A stretch of 64,000 bases of DNA from JAMOQA01 sp964420365 (GTDB lineage: Bacteria; Acidobacteriota; Polarisedimenticolia; J045). The stretch's first letter is position 1, and the number at the start of each line of letters is the position of its first letter. The position numbers were made by a program, and so were the translations under genes. The notes beneath the pieces are model-generated. The model worked only from the letters and a program-made list of their open reading frames with translations, was not told the origin of the DNA and ran no database searches. The stretch covers positions 1-64,000 of the forward strand of contig CAYQTA010000005.1 of the NCBI GenBank assembly GCA_964420365.1, given 5' to 3'. Below, one piece after another: positions 41,793-49,303 of this stretch.

Positions 41793-42587
41793 CTACTCGA
41801 GCTCGGGAGCGACGATCGACCAGGCGTCGTCGACCGTGGCGCCGTCGTGGACGATCGCGCGGACCGCGCGGATCATGGCGACCGGCGCCTTCGACTGGAA
41901 GATGTTGCGCCCCATGTCGACGCCGGCCGCGCCGGCGTGGATCGCGTTCCAGGCGAGCCGGAGAGCGTCCTTCTCGGGGACCTTCCTGCCGCCGGCGATC
42001 ACGACCGGGACAGGCGTCTGCTCGACGAGCTTCTCGAACCCCTCGCAGTAGTAGGTCTTGACCACGTGGGCGCCGAGCTCGGCGGCGATCCGGCTGGCCA
42101 GGCCGAGGTAGCGCAGGTCCCGGGCCATGTCCCGGCCGACCGCGGTGACGGCGAGCACCGGGACGCCGTAGCGCTCGCCGAAGTCGATCGCGCGGGCCAG
42201 GTTCCCCAGCGTCTGCCGCTCGTGCTCCGTGCCGACGAAGATCGAGACCGCCATCCCCGAGACGTTGAGCCGCACCGCGTCCTCGAACGAGACGGCGAGG
42301 TCCTCGTTGGAGAGGGCGGAGGCGCCGTTGTCGTTCGAGACGATCGACGTCCCGCCGGAGATCCGCAGCATGATCGGGATGTCGGTGACGGGGTCGATCC
42401 AGCGGCGCAGCGCGCCGCGGGTCAGCATCAGGCTGTCCGCGTGGGGGAGGAGCGGCCGCACCGTCTCGCCGAGCCGCTCGAGACCCGTGGTCGGCCCGAG
42501 GAAGTAGCCGTGATCGACGGCGAGCATCACCGTCCGGTCGTCCGTGCCGAAGATCCGCGCCAGGCGGTTCCGCATGCCCCAGTCCAT
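41793..42587 (-). CDS. LsrF-like (DhnA-family) aldolase/thiolase
   Basis: 264 residues, TIM-barrel class I aldolase family. It closely follows E. coli LsrF (3-hydroxy-5-phosphonooxypentane-2,4-dione thiolase of autoinducer-2 breakdown): DWGMRNRLARIFG, VMLAVDHGYFLGPTTGLERL, the Schiff-base Lys in HVVKTYYCEGFEKLV, VPVVIAGGRKVPE and AGVDMGRNIFQSKAPVAMIR. LsrF itself has ~30 more N-terminal residues. ATG at 42587 follows GGAGGTGAGGACG. lsrK, lsrG and lsr transport genes are absent here. It lies 59 bases after the aldolase-SDR gene, probably in the rho-rpoZ transcript. Confidence 0.85.
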   Translation of the reverse strand: MDWGMRNRLARIFGTDDRTVMLAVDHGYFLGPTTGLERLGETVRPLLPHADSLMLTRGALRRWIDPVTDIPIMLRISGGTSIVSNDNGASALSNEDLAVSFEDAVRLNVSGMAVSIFVGTEHERQTLGNLARAIDFGERYGVPVLAVTAVGRDMARDLRYLGLASRIAAELGAHVVKTYYCEGFEKLVEQTPVPVVIAGGRKVPEKDALRLAWNAIHAGAAGVDMGRNIFQSKAPVAMIRAVRAIVHDGATVDDAWSIVAPELE

Positions 42588-42646
42588 CGTCCTCACCTCC
42601 GGTGCGCGTACAGTTACCGTTTCCGTTCGTCGCGCGCCCTCGCCCC

Positions 42647-44764
42647 TCATCGGGGGAAGGCGCCGGGCAGCCCGCCGTCCACCGGCAGGACCGCCCCGGT
42701 GCAGGGGACGCGGCGCTCCGCGAAGAAGCGCACCGCCTCCGCCACGTGCGCCGTCGTCACCCGGGCCTTGAGCAGGTTGCGCTGCCGGTACCTCTCCGGC
42801 AGCTCCGCGGGATCGATCCCCCTGGACCGGGCCCGCTTCGCCCCCACCTCCTGCCAGAGGAGGGAGGGAATCTCGTCGTCGCCGAAGACCGCGTCGGGGG
42901 AGACCAGGTTGACCCGGACGTCCAGGGGGGCGAGCTCCAGGGCCGCCACCCGCGCGAGCTGGTGCGCCGCCGCCTTCGAGGCGCTGTAGGCGCCGAAGGA
43001 CGCCCCCGGGTCGGGGACGTTCTTCGTCGAGACCAGCACGACGTCGCCGCCGCACCCCTCGAGGCGGACCCGTCGCACGAAGGCGCCGAGCACGTGGAAC
43101 GAGCCGAGGGCGTTGACCCCGAAGACCGTCCGCAGCCGGTCGGGATCGAGGTCCGCGATGTCGCCGACCTCCGCCATTCCGTGGGAGAGGACGAGCAGGT
43201 CGACGCCCCCGGCGAGCCGGCAGGCCTCGTCCATGGCGGCGTCGGTCGCGGCGGGATCCGTCACGTCGAACGGAAGGGCGTGGGCGGCGTCCGCGCCGGC
43301 CACGCGCCGCACCCGCGCGAGGGCCCGCTCGAGGCGCTCCCGGTCCTGCTCCCCGGGGCGGTCGGCGAGAAAGACGAGGGCCCCGGCCCGTGCCAGCGCC
43401 TCGGCGATCCCGGCCCCGATCGCCCCGGCCGCGCCGGTGACCAGGGCGACCCGGCCGCCAAGGAGGCCCCGCCGTTCCCGCTCGAGCTTGGCGCGCTCGC
43501 CGGACCAGAACTCCATCCGGTGAACTTCTTCCTCCGGGAGCGGCTCGAACCGCCCGATCGCCTCGGCCGCGTCCCGGGCGAGGACCGACCGGCGGCCGAT
43601 CTCCCGGGCGGCGGCCACCCGGCGCGGGGTTTCCCCGGCGGCGTAGAGCCCGAGGCCCGGGACGAGCACGAGGCGGGGGCGATGGTCGACCCGCTCCGGG
43701 TTCTCCCCGTGGCGCGCGAGGTAGGCGGCGTACTCCCGGCCCCAGGCGGCGACCGCCTCGGCGAGGCGTCCGCGGGTCGTCTCCGGGTCGGCCGCCGGGT
43801 CGTCCCGGAAGACCAGCGGGCGGTTCCGGGTGTGGACCAGGTGGTCGGGCGTCAGGACACCCCGGGCGGCGAGTTCCTCGGCGCCGGGCCGGTCGAGCGC
43901 GGCCAGCAGTTCCTCGTCGTCGGCGAGGGAGAGGAGGAACCGCTGCCAGGGACGATCCGGGTCACCGGACGGCAGGGCCAGAACGCCGCGGAGAAGGGGC
44001 GCGAGAAGGGCCGCCCGCCCGGGAGCCGACCGGACCTCGATCTCCGGTTCCCGGGGGGCCGACGCCGCCAGCCGTTCCGCGAGGGCGTCCTCGCTGGCGG
44101 CCAGGGCCGAGCGCAAGCGCTCGTACGCCTCGCGCGGCGTCGCCCCCCAGGCGAACAGGCCGTGGTGCCGGAAGGCGATGCCGTGGATGTTCCGGCCGCC
44201 GGTCTCGATCGCCTCCCGGGCGGCACGGGCGAGGGGAAGGCCGGGCATCGCGTAGTCGAGAACGGCGAACCGTTCGCCGAGCACGCCGGCGAGCAGCTCC
44301 CGGCCGCCGGGCTGGGCGGCGAGGACCAGCAGCGGCTCGGGGTGCACGTGGAGGACCGCCCGCCCGGGGGCGAGGGCGTGGACCAGCGATTCCACCGAGG
44401 GGGCGGCCGCCTCCGGGTCGAGCCGGCAGGTGGCGAGGGCCGCGGGCAGGTCGTCGGACCCGAGACCGGGCAGGTCGAGGAGGGACCGGACCCGGGCGAG
44501 GTCGAGGGGAACGAGGTCACCCGCGGCGAGGGTCGCCATGTCGCGACCCGAGGCCTTGATCCAGAGAGTGCCCCCCGGGCCGGGCGACCACGGGCGGGGG
44601 AAGTCTCCCTTGACGGACGCGTTGCCGCCCCCGCCGAGGACCAGGGAGCGGTCGTTGCCGAGCAGCCGGCAGGCGGCGAGCAGCTCCGCGAGGAGGGGAT
44701 CGCTCGCCCGGGGCCCGTCCCCGGAGAGCCGGGAGACCACCTCGTCGTCCCAGGGAGGGAGCAC
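42647..44764 (-). CDS. Bifunctional class II aldolase / short-chain dehydrogenase
   Basis: 705-residue fusion. The N-terminal ~420 residues are a class II aldolase (RhaD/FucA-like): LVLGGGGNASVK, IKASGRDM, zinc ligands in VLHVHPEPLL, AFRHHGLFAWG and a later helical part. From about 430 comes a classical SDR: VALVTGAAGAIGAGIAEAL (TGxxGxG), LVLSHGM, VNALGSFHV, Ser and YxxxK in AYSASKAAAHQLA. This architecture matches rhamnulose-1-phosphate aldolase/lactaldehyde dehydrogenase fusions (RhaEW-like, COG3347). It could cleave a ketose-1-phosphate to DHAP plus aldehyde and oxidise the aldehyde. It starts 4 bases after rpoZ ends. The substrate is unproven. Confidence 0.87.
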   Translation of the reverse strand: MLPPWDDEVVSRLSGDGPRASDPLLAELLAACRLLGNDRSLVLGGGGNASVKGDFPRPWSPGPGGTLWIKASGRDMATLAAGDLVPLDLARVRSLLDLPGLGSDDLPAALATCRLDPEAAAPSVESLVHALAPGRAVLHVHPEPLLVLAAQPGGRELLAGVLGERFAVLDYAMPGLPLARAAREAIETGGRNIHGIAFRHHGLFAWGATPREAYERLRSALAASEDALAERLAASAPREPEIEVRSAPGRAALLAPLLRGVLALPSGDPDRPWQRFLLSLADDEELLAALDRPGAEELAARGVLTPDHLVHTRNRPLVFRDDPAADPETTRGRLAEAVAAWGREYAAYLARHGENPERVDHRPRLVLVPGLGLYAAGETPRRVAAAREIGRRSVLARDAAEAIGRFEPLPEEEVHRMEFWSGERAKLERERRGLLGGRVALVTGAAGAIGAGIAEALARAGALVFLADRPGEQDRERLERALARVRRVAGADAAHALPFDVTDPAATDAAMDEACRLAGGVDLLVLSHGMAEVGDIADLDPDRLRTVFGVNALGSFHVLGAFVRRVRLEGCGGDVVLVSTKNVPDPGASFGAYSASKAAAHQLARVAALELAPLDVRVNLVSPDAVFGDDEIPSLLWQEVGAKRARSRGIDPAELPERYRQRNLLKARVTTAHVAEAVRFFAERRVPCTGAVLPVDGGLPGAFPR

Positions 44765-44768
44765 CGGG

Positions 44769-45080
44769 TCAGTCCTTCTGGTTGCCGCCGGTCAGCTCGT
44801 CCAGGGAGACTGCCTCCGGGTCGACCGGCTCGGAGAAGACGACCTCCTCGGTGGGCTCCACCTCGGGCTCGCCGCGCAGCCGGATCTCCATCGTCTCCTC
44901 GTCGACCTCGATCTTGTCCTCGAGGATCTCGGCGAGGGCGATGTCGATCTTCGACATGCCCGGCCTCACCTCGACGAGGGGCGGAGCGCCGGCGACCAGG
45001 CTCTCCCAGCGCCGGGAGACGACGGTGGTCAGCAGGAACGTGTTGGGGATCTTCTCGAGGGCCTTCTCGATCGGCTTCAT
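44769..45080 (-). CDS. rpoZ: RNA polymerase subunit omega
   Basis: 103 residues. The omega core is clear: IEKALEKIPNTFLLTTVVSR, then RRWESLVAGAPPLVEV and SKIDIALAEILEDKI, covering the helices that latch onto beta-prime. The C-terminal ~45 residues form an acidic Glu/Pro-rich tail (EVEPTEEVVFSEPVDPEAVS) that ends in GGNQKD. Omega is usually 70-110 residues, so length is normal. It sits 19 bases after rho; the more common neighbour is gmk/spoT. ATG follows GGAGGTACCCG. Confidence 0.9.
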   Translation of the reverse strand: MKPIEKALEKIPNTFLLTTVVSRRWESLVAGAPPLVEVRPGMSKIDIALAEILEDKIEVDEETMEIRLRGEPEVEPTEEVVFSEPVDPEAVSLDELTGGNQKD

Positions 45081-45099
45081 CGGGTACCTCCGGGAGGGA

Positions 45100-46524
45100 T
45101 CATCCCCCCTCCCTCATCATGCGGATGAACTCCTCGTTGGTCTTCGTCTTGCGCAGGCGGTCGAGGAGCAGCTCCATCGCCTCCATGCTGTTCATCTGGG
45201 TGAGAACCTTGCGCAGCACCCAGACCGCGTTCAGCACCCTGGGCTCGAGGAGCAGTTCCTCCTTGCGGGTGCCGGAGCGGGTGATGTCGATCGCGGGGAA
45301 GACGCGCCGGTCGGCGAGCCGCCGGTCGAGGTGCAACTCCATGTTCCCGGTGCCCTTGAACTCCTCGAAGATCACCTCGTCCATGCGGGACCCGGTGTCG
45401 ATCAGCGCCGTGCCCAGGATCGTGAGGGAGCCCCCCTCCTCGATGTTGCGGGCGGCGCCGAAGAAACGCTTCGGGCGCTGGAGGGCGTTGGCGTCGAGAC
45501 CGCCGGAGAGGACCTTTCCCGAGGCGGGCTGGACCGTGTTGTAGGCCCGGGCGAGACGGGTGATCGAGTCGAGCAGGATGCAGACATCCTTGCCGTACTC
45601 GACCATCCGCTTCGCCTTCTCGATCACCATCTCGGCGACCTGGACGTGGCGCGTCGCCGGCTCGTCGAACGTCGAGGAGATCACCTCGGCGTCGACGGTC
45701 CGCTTCATGTCGGTCACTTCCTCGGGCCGCTCGTCGATCAGCAGGACGATCAGGTAGATCTCCGGGTGGTTCGCGGTGATCGAGTTGGCGATCGACTGGA
45801 GGAGCATCGTCTTCCCGGTGCGGGGCGCGGCGACGATCAGGCCGCGCTGGCCCTTCCCGACCGGCGTCAGCAGGTCCATCACCCGCCCGGTCAGGTTGTC
45901 CGGCTCGGTCTCCAGGCGGATCTGCTCCATCGGGTAGAGCGGGGTGAGGTTCTCGAAGAAGATCCGCTCGCGGGACTTCTCGGGGTCCTCGTGGTTGATC
46001 GCCTCGACCTTGATCAGCGCGAAGTACTTCTCGTCCTCCTTCGGGTAGCGGACCTGGCCGGTCACCGTGTCGCCGGTCAGCAGGGAGAAGCGGCTGATCT
46101 GGGACGGGGAGACGTACACGTCGTCCGGCCCGGGGAGGTAGTTGTACTCGGGCGACCGGAGGAACCCGTACCCCTCGGGGAGCACCTCGAGGACCCCCTC
46201 GGCGAAGATCAGTCCCTTCCGCTCCGCCTGGGACTCCAGGATGCGGAAGATCAGCTCCTGCTTGCGGAGGCCCGAGATCCCGGAGATCTCGAGTTTCCGG
46301 GCGAGCTCGGTCAGCTCGTCGATCCGCATCCGGGCGAGGGCGTTCAGGGAGAACGACGGCGGTTCGTCCGCCGGGGGATCGGCCTCGCCGTTCCGCCCGG
46401 CCTTCCGGGCACGCCCCGGCCGGGCGGCCGCCTTCCCGCTGCCGTTTCCTTCGGTCGCCGCCCCGTTGCCGCCGTTCCCGGCGCCGTTCTTCCCGGACCG
46501 GCTCGTCTTCCGCTTCACCGCCAT
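45100..46524 (-). CDS. rho: Transcription termination factor Rho
   Basis: Hexameric RNA helicase, 474 residues. A ~55-residue Gly/Asn/Lys-rich N-terminal extension (NGAGNGGNGAATEGNGSGK) precedes the Rho_N domain (LARMRIDELTELARKLEISG). Cold-shock RNA-binding part GYGFLRSPEYNYLPGPDDVY. Walker A APRTGKTMLLQSIA, Walker B LIVLLIDERPEEVTD, ILLDSITRLARAYN, Q/R-loop SGGLDANALQRPKRFFGAAR and MDEVIFEEFKGTGNMEL. Full set of motifs. A TTGACG/TAGGAT promoter lies 138 bases upstream, and the leader carries a stable hairpin. First gene of the rho-rpoZ-aldolase group. Confidence 0.97.
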   Translation of the reverse strand: MAVKRKTSRSGKNGAGNGGNGAATEGNGSGKAAARPGRARKAGRNGEADPPADEPPSFSLNALARMRIDELTELARKLEISGISGLRKQELIFRILESQAERKGLIFAEGVLEVLPEGYGFLRSPEYNYLPGPDDVYVSPSQISRFSLLTGDTVTGQVRYPKEDEKYFALIKVEAINHEDPEKSRERIFFENLTPLYPMEQIRLETEPDNLTGRVMDLLTPVGKGQRGLIVAAPRTGKTMLLQSIANSITANHPEIYLIVLLIDERPEEVTDMKRTVDAEVISSTFDEPATRHVQVAEMVIEKAKRMVEYGKDVCILLDSITRLARAYNTVQPASGKVLSGGLDANALQRPKRFFGAARNIEEGGSLTILGTALIDTGSRMDEVIFEEFKGTGNMELHLDRRLADRRVFPAIDITRSGTRKEELLLEPRVLNAVWVLRKVLTQMNSMEAMELLLDRLRKTKTNEEFIRMMREGG

Positions 46525-46558
46525 CGGGGATCCTCCGCTCCCGGGCCGCGACGGCTCC

Positions 46559-46578
46559 CCCGGGCGGGATCGCCCGGG
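46559..46578 (-). promoter_or_regulatory. Stable hairpin in the rho leader
   Basis: CCCGGGCG (46559-46566), GGAT loop on the plus strand, CGCCCGGG (46571-46578): eight perfect pairs in the untranslated leader, about 35 bases before the rho ATG. Rho autoregulates through its leader in E. coli; whether this stem acts so here is inference. Confidence 0.4.
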
Positions 46579-46661
46579 AGGGGGGTGCGCGTCGGGTCCG
46601 CTGCCCGGTTCGGCATCTGCCGCTCTGGTCGGGGGAAATCCTCGGTCGAGGGAGGGATTCG

Positions 46662-46690
46662 ATCCTAGGGGAGCGCCCGGGGCCCGTCAA
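46662..46690 (-). promoter_or_regulatory. rho promoter
   Basis: Minus strand TTGACG (46690-46685), 17-base spacer, TAGGAT (46667-46662). This is one of the best promoter matches in the window; transcription would start near 46655, giving a ~130-base leader. Confidence 0.7.
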
Positions 46691-46700
46691 CAGGGCGCGT

Positions 46701-48362
46701 TCAGAAGCCGCGGGCGGTCACGAAGGTGTAGCGGAGGGACCGGTGACCCGGGTCGCCGTTCGGGTCGAGGGGCCAGGCGAGGTCGAGGTGGAGGGTCGTG
46801 CCCCCGGACGACCGGAGAAGGAAGAGCCGGAGACCGACCCCCGCGTCCGGGTGGACGCGGTCCCAGCCGAGGGGTTCTCCCTCGTCCCAGGCGGCGCCCG
46901 CCTCGACGAAGGCGACCCACCCGACCCGGAACAGCCGGAACGGTTCCCACGAGGTGAACGTCCGGTGCTCGAGCTGGAGAAGGAGCAGGTTCGACCCGGA
47001 GAAGGCCCGGCTGCGGTACCCGCGGAGCCCCTGCCCGCCGCCGAGCAGGATCCGCCGGTGTCCCTCGAGGGCCGAGCCCCGGGCGGCGACCAGCCGGGCC
47101 CGGAACGTCCGGCGGGTCGAGAGGCGCCGCCACCCCGTCGCCTCGAGGCGCGTCTCGGCGTCGAGCCACTGGCTCCCGAGCCGCTCGATCCCGTGGGTGA
47201 GCCGCACGACGGCGAAGGACCGGTTCCCGAGGGAGAACCCCGTCCGGGCCTCGCCGAGGAAGCTGCCCCCCGACTGCCGGGAAAGCCCCGGGAGGGAGAC
47301 CGAGAGCGTCGCCCCGAGGTACGAACCGAGGTCCAGGTCCTCGACCCGCCGGGCGGTTTCCAGGTGGCTGACACGCCGGTAGTCGACCCGCCGCCACTCC
47401 ATGTGGACCTCGCCCAGCACCAGGTCCCGCTCCCGCGGAGGGATGCCCGGGGCCGCTCCCGGGAGCGTGGCGAGGGGGGCCCACCGTTCGAGGACCCGCC
47501 GGAGGCCGACCGTCCAGCGCCGGACCTCGCCGGAGACCAGCCCGGAGCCGCGTCCCCACCAGAGGTGGTGGTCTTCCCGCTCGTGGCGCCACAGGTCCCG
47601 GTCGTCCGCTGTCCGGTAGACCTTCAGTTCTTCCTCGAGGGATGACAGCGCCCCGTCGAGGGCCCAGCGGGCGTCGAGCTTCCAGAACGGCCGGGCGACC
47701 TGGAGGAGGCGGGCCTCGCCGTCGGAGTTGTCGGAGAAGGAGACGAGGGAGCGGAAGTGATTCCCTCCGATGGCCGGGGCCTCCCAGGTGAAGGTCCGCT
47801 CGACCCGGTCCTCGTCCTCGCGTCGCTCCCAGGCCAGCCGGTTGCCGGTGCCGAGCAGGTTGGCCTCCTGGACGCGGAACGTGCTCCGGGACTCCCCTCC
47901 GCGGCTCGTCCACGAGGCGCGCAGGCGCGTGGACCAGGTGTCCTGGACCCGCACCCGGACCACGACCCGCCCCTTGCGGTCGAGTCCCGCGGGCACGACC
48001 CACGCGTCCTGGACGAAGTCCAGGCCGCGCAGGATCCGCTCCGCCTCCTCGATCGTTCCGGGGTTGCAGGCATCTCCCGTCGAGAGGGGCAGGAAACGCC
48101 GGATCGTCGCCTCCCGGGTCTGCATCGGCCGGTGAAGGACGTTGACGAAGCGGTAGAAGGCTCCCCCCTCGCCGGGGATCGACGGGTCGAAGACGCCGAT
48201 GCGCTCGATTTCCACGCGGCCGATCGCCCGTCCCTCCCGGCAGGCGGCGACGGCCGCGGGGTCGGGGGCCGGGCCCGGATCGCGGGCCAGCCCGGGGCGG
48301 GGAAGGGCGGCGAGAACCGCCCCGGCCAGGAGGACGGCGCGCCGGGGGGTCCCCCGGGTCAT
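46701..48362 (-). CDS. Omp85-superfamily outer-membrane protein
   Basis: 553 residues. A signal peptide (AVLLAGAVLAALPRPGLA) is followed by one POTRA-like domain at about 45-130 (TREATIRRFLPLSTGDACNP, AERILRGLDFVQDAWV), then a long beta-barrel region with alternating hydrophobic strands. GLRGYRSRAFSGSN near 440 is the conserved (L)RG(F/Y) loop motif of Omp85/BamA/TpsB barrels. BamA has five POTRAs and ~800 residues, so this is a smaller paralogue. ATG at 48362 lies 2 bases after the phosphoesterase-like gene, with cutA upstream in the same run. Confidence 0.82.
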   Translation of the reverse strand: MTRGTPRRAVLLAGAVLAALPRPGLARDPGPAPDPAAVAACREGRAIGRVEIERIGVFDPSIPGEGGAFYRFVNVLHRPMQTREATIRRFLPLSTGDACNPGTIEEAERILRGLDFVQDAWVVPAGLDRKGRVVVRVRVQDTWSTRLRASWTSRGGESRSTFRVQEANLLGTGNRLAWERREDEDRVERTFTWEAPAIGGNHFRSLVSFSDNSDGEARLLQVARPFWKLDARWALDGALSSLEEELKVYRTADDRDLWRHEREDHHLWWGRGSGLVSGEVRRWTVGLRRVLERWAPLATLPGAAPGIPPRERDLVLGEVHMEWRRVDYRRVSHLETARRVEDLDLGSYLGATLSVSLPGLSRQSGGSFLGEARTGFSLGNRSFAVVRLTHGIERLGSQWLDAETRLEATGWRRLSTRRTFRARLVAARGSALEGHRRILLGGGQGLRGYRSRAFSGSNLLLLQLEHRTFTSWEPFRLFRVGWVAFVEAGAAWDEGEPLGWDRVHPDAGVGLRLFLLRSSGGTTLHLDLAWPLDPNGDPGHRSLRYTFVTARGF

Positions 48363-48364
48363 CG

Positions 48365-48868
48365 TCAGGAGACGCCGGCCCGGGGGGCGGCCAGCTCGTG
48401 GACCTCGGCCGTCACCCGGCCCCCGGGCGCCACCTGCAGGACCGCGCAGGTCCCGGCGCGGTCCCGGGCCACCGGGCAGGCGGCGCCCGGGGCGACGAAC
48501 AGGGTTCCCCCGATCCACGCGACGCGGGCCGCCGGCACGTGGCCGTGGACCACGACGCCGGGGGGGTCGTCCTCGAGCCGGTCGCGGATCGCCGGGAGCA
48601 GGTCGGGCGGGGTACCGATCATGTGGGTGACGAGCACCCGGACCCCGGCGAACTCGACCTCGGCGAGTTCCGGGAACCGGTCGCCCCACTCCAGGTAGTC
48701 CCGCTCGCCGACGACGGCGGTCAGGGGGGCGAGGGTGGCGAGGCGCTCCACCACGGCCGCCGGCCCCAGCTCGCCGGCGTGGACGATCGCGTCCACGCCG
48801 GCCAGCACCCGCTCGAGGGCGGGGAGGATGCCCCGGCAGGTGGTTCGTCCGACGACGCCCACGCGCAT
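48365..48868 (-). CDS. YfcE-like phosphoesterase fold with degraded active site
   Basis: 167 residues with the order of a YfcE/MJ0936-type calcineurin-like phosphoesterase, but most ligand positions are changed: VGVVGRTTCRG instead of SDTHG, IVHAGEL instead of HxGD, VVGERD instead of GNCD, VTHMIG instead of THG, and VVHGHVPAARVAWIGG instead of GHTH. Two or three metal residues may remain, so activity is doubtful. ATG follows 6 bases after cutA; the Omp85 gene starts 2 bases after its end. It may be a regulator or binding protein. Confidence 0.65.
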   Translation of the reverse strand: MRVGVVGRTTCRGILPALERVLAGVDAIVHAGELGPAAVVERLATLAPLTAVVGERDYLEWGDRFPELAEVEFAGVRVLVTHMIGTPPDLLPAIRDRLEDDPPGVVVHGHVPAARVAWIGGTLFVAPGAACPVARDRAGTCAVLQVAPGGRVTAEVHELAAPRAGVS

Positions 48869-48874
48869 CGCGTC

Positions 48875-49210
48875 CTACTCCGCGCCCGCCTCGGTGCGGA
48901 CCCAGGCGAGGTACGGGCCGTGGGTGGCGAGGGAGGGAAGGGCGACGATCTCCGGGACGTCGTACGGATGGGCCGCCCGCAGCGCCGACTCGAGCGCCGC
49001 GAGCCGGTCCGGGAGCGTCTTGACCAGCAGGAGGACCTCGGTGTCCTCCCGGACCGCGCCTTCCCACCGGTAGGTCGAGGAGATGCCCGGGACGAGGTTC
49101 ACGCAGGCGGCGAGGCGCCGGTCGACCACGAGGCGGGCGAGCCGCCGCCCGGTCTCCTCGTCGGGGGCCGTGACCAGCACCACGCACAGCTCGGCGGCGG
49201 AACGTTCCAT
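48875..49210 (-). CDS. cutA: CutA1 family protein
   Basis: 111 residues, trimeric ferredoxin-like CutA1 fold linked to divalent-cation tolerance. CVVLVTAPDEETGRRLARLV, RRLAACVNLVPGISSTYRWE and EVLLLVKTLPDRL, then HPYDVPEIVALP are the family blocks; length is normal. It begins a tight three-gene run, cutA, phosphoesterase-like, Omp85, and is divergent from eno. Confidence 0.92.
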   Translation of the reverse strand: MERSAAELCVVLVTAPDEETGRRLARLVVDRRLAACVNLVPGISSTYRWEGAVREDTEVLLLVKTLPDRLAALESALRAAHPYDVPEIVALPSLATHGPYLAWVRTEAGAE

Positions 49211-49218
49211 GGGGCACT

Positions 49219-49259
49219 CCCGCCCGCCCTTTCCGGGCGGGCCCGAACGGGACTAGACT
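49219..49259 (+). promoter_or_regulatory. eno upstream region: hairpin and TAGACT -10
   Basis: CCCGCCCG (49219-49226) and CGGGCGGG (49234-49241) form an 8-pair inverted repeat. TTCCGG (49231-49236), 17 bases and TAGACT (49254-49259) could be a weak promoter for eno, 45 bases before the ATG. The inverted repeat overlaps the -35 and could be an operator. Confidence 0.4.
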
Positions 49260-49303
49260 ACCCCGAAACGTGGTCCCCGTCCGGGTCCGGAGGAGGAGCG
49301 AAC

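Noticed and set aside
49219..49241. Riboswitch upstream of eno
   Set aside because: Only a simple inverted repeat overlapping the -35 region; no conserved aptamer-like structure could be recognised.
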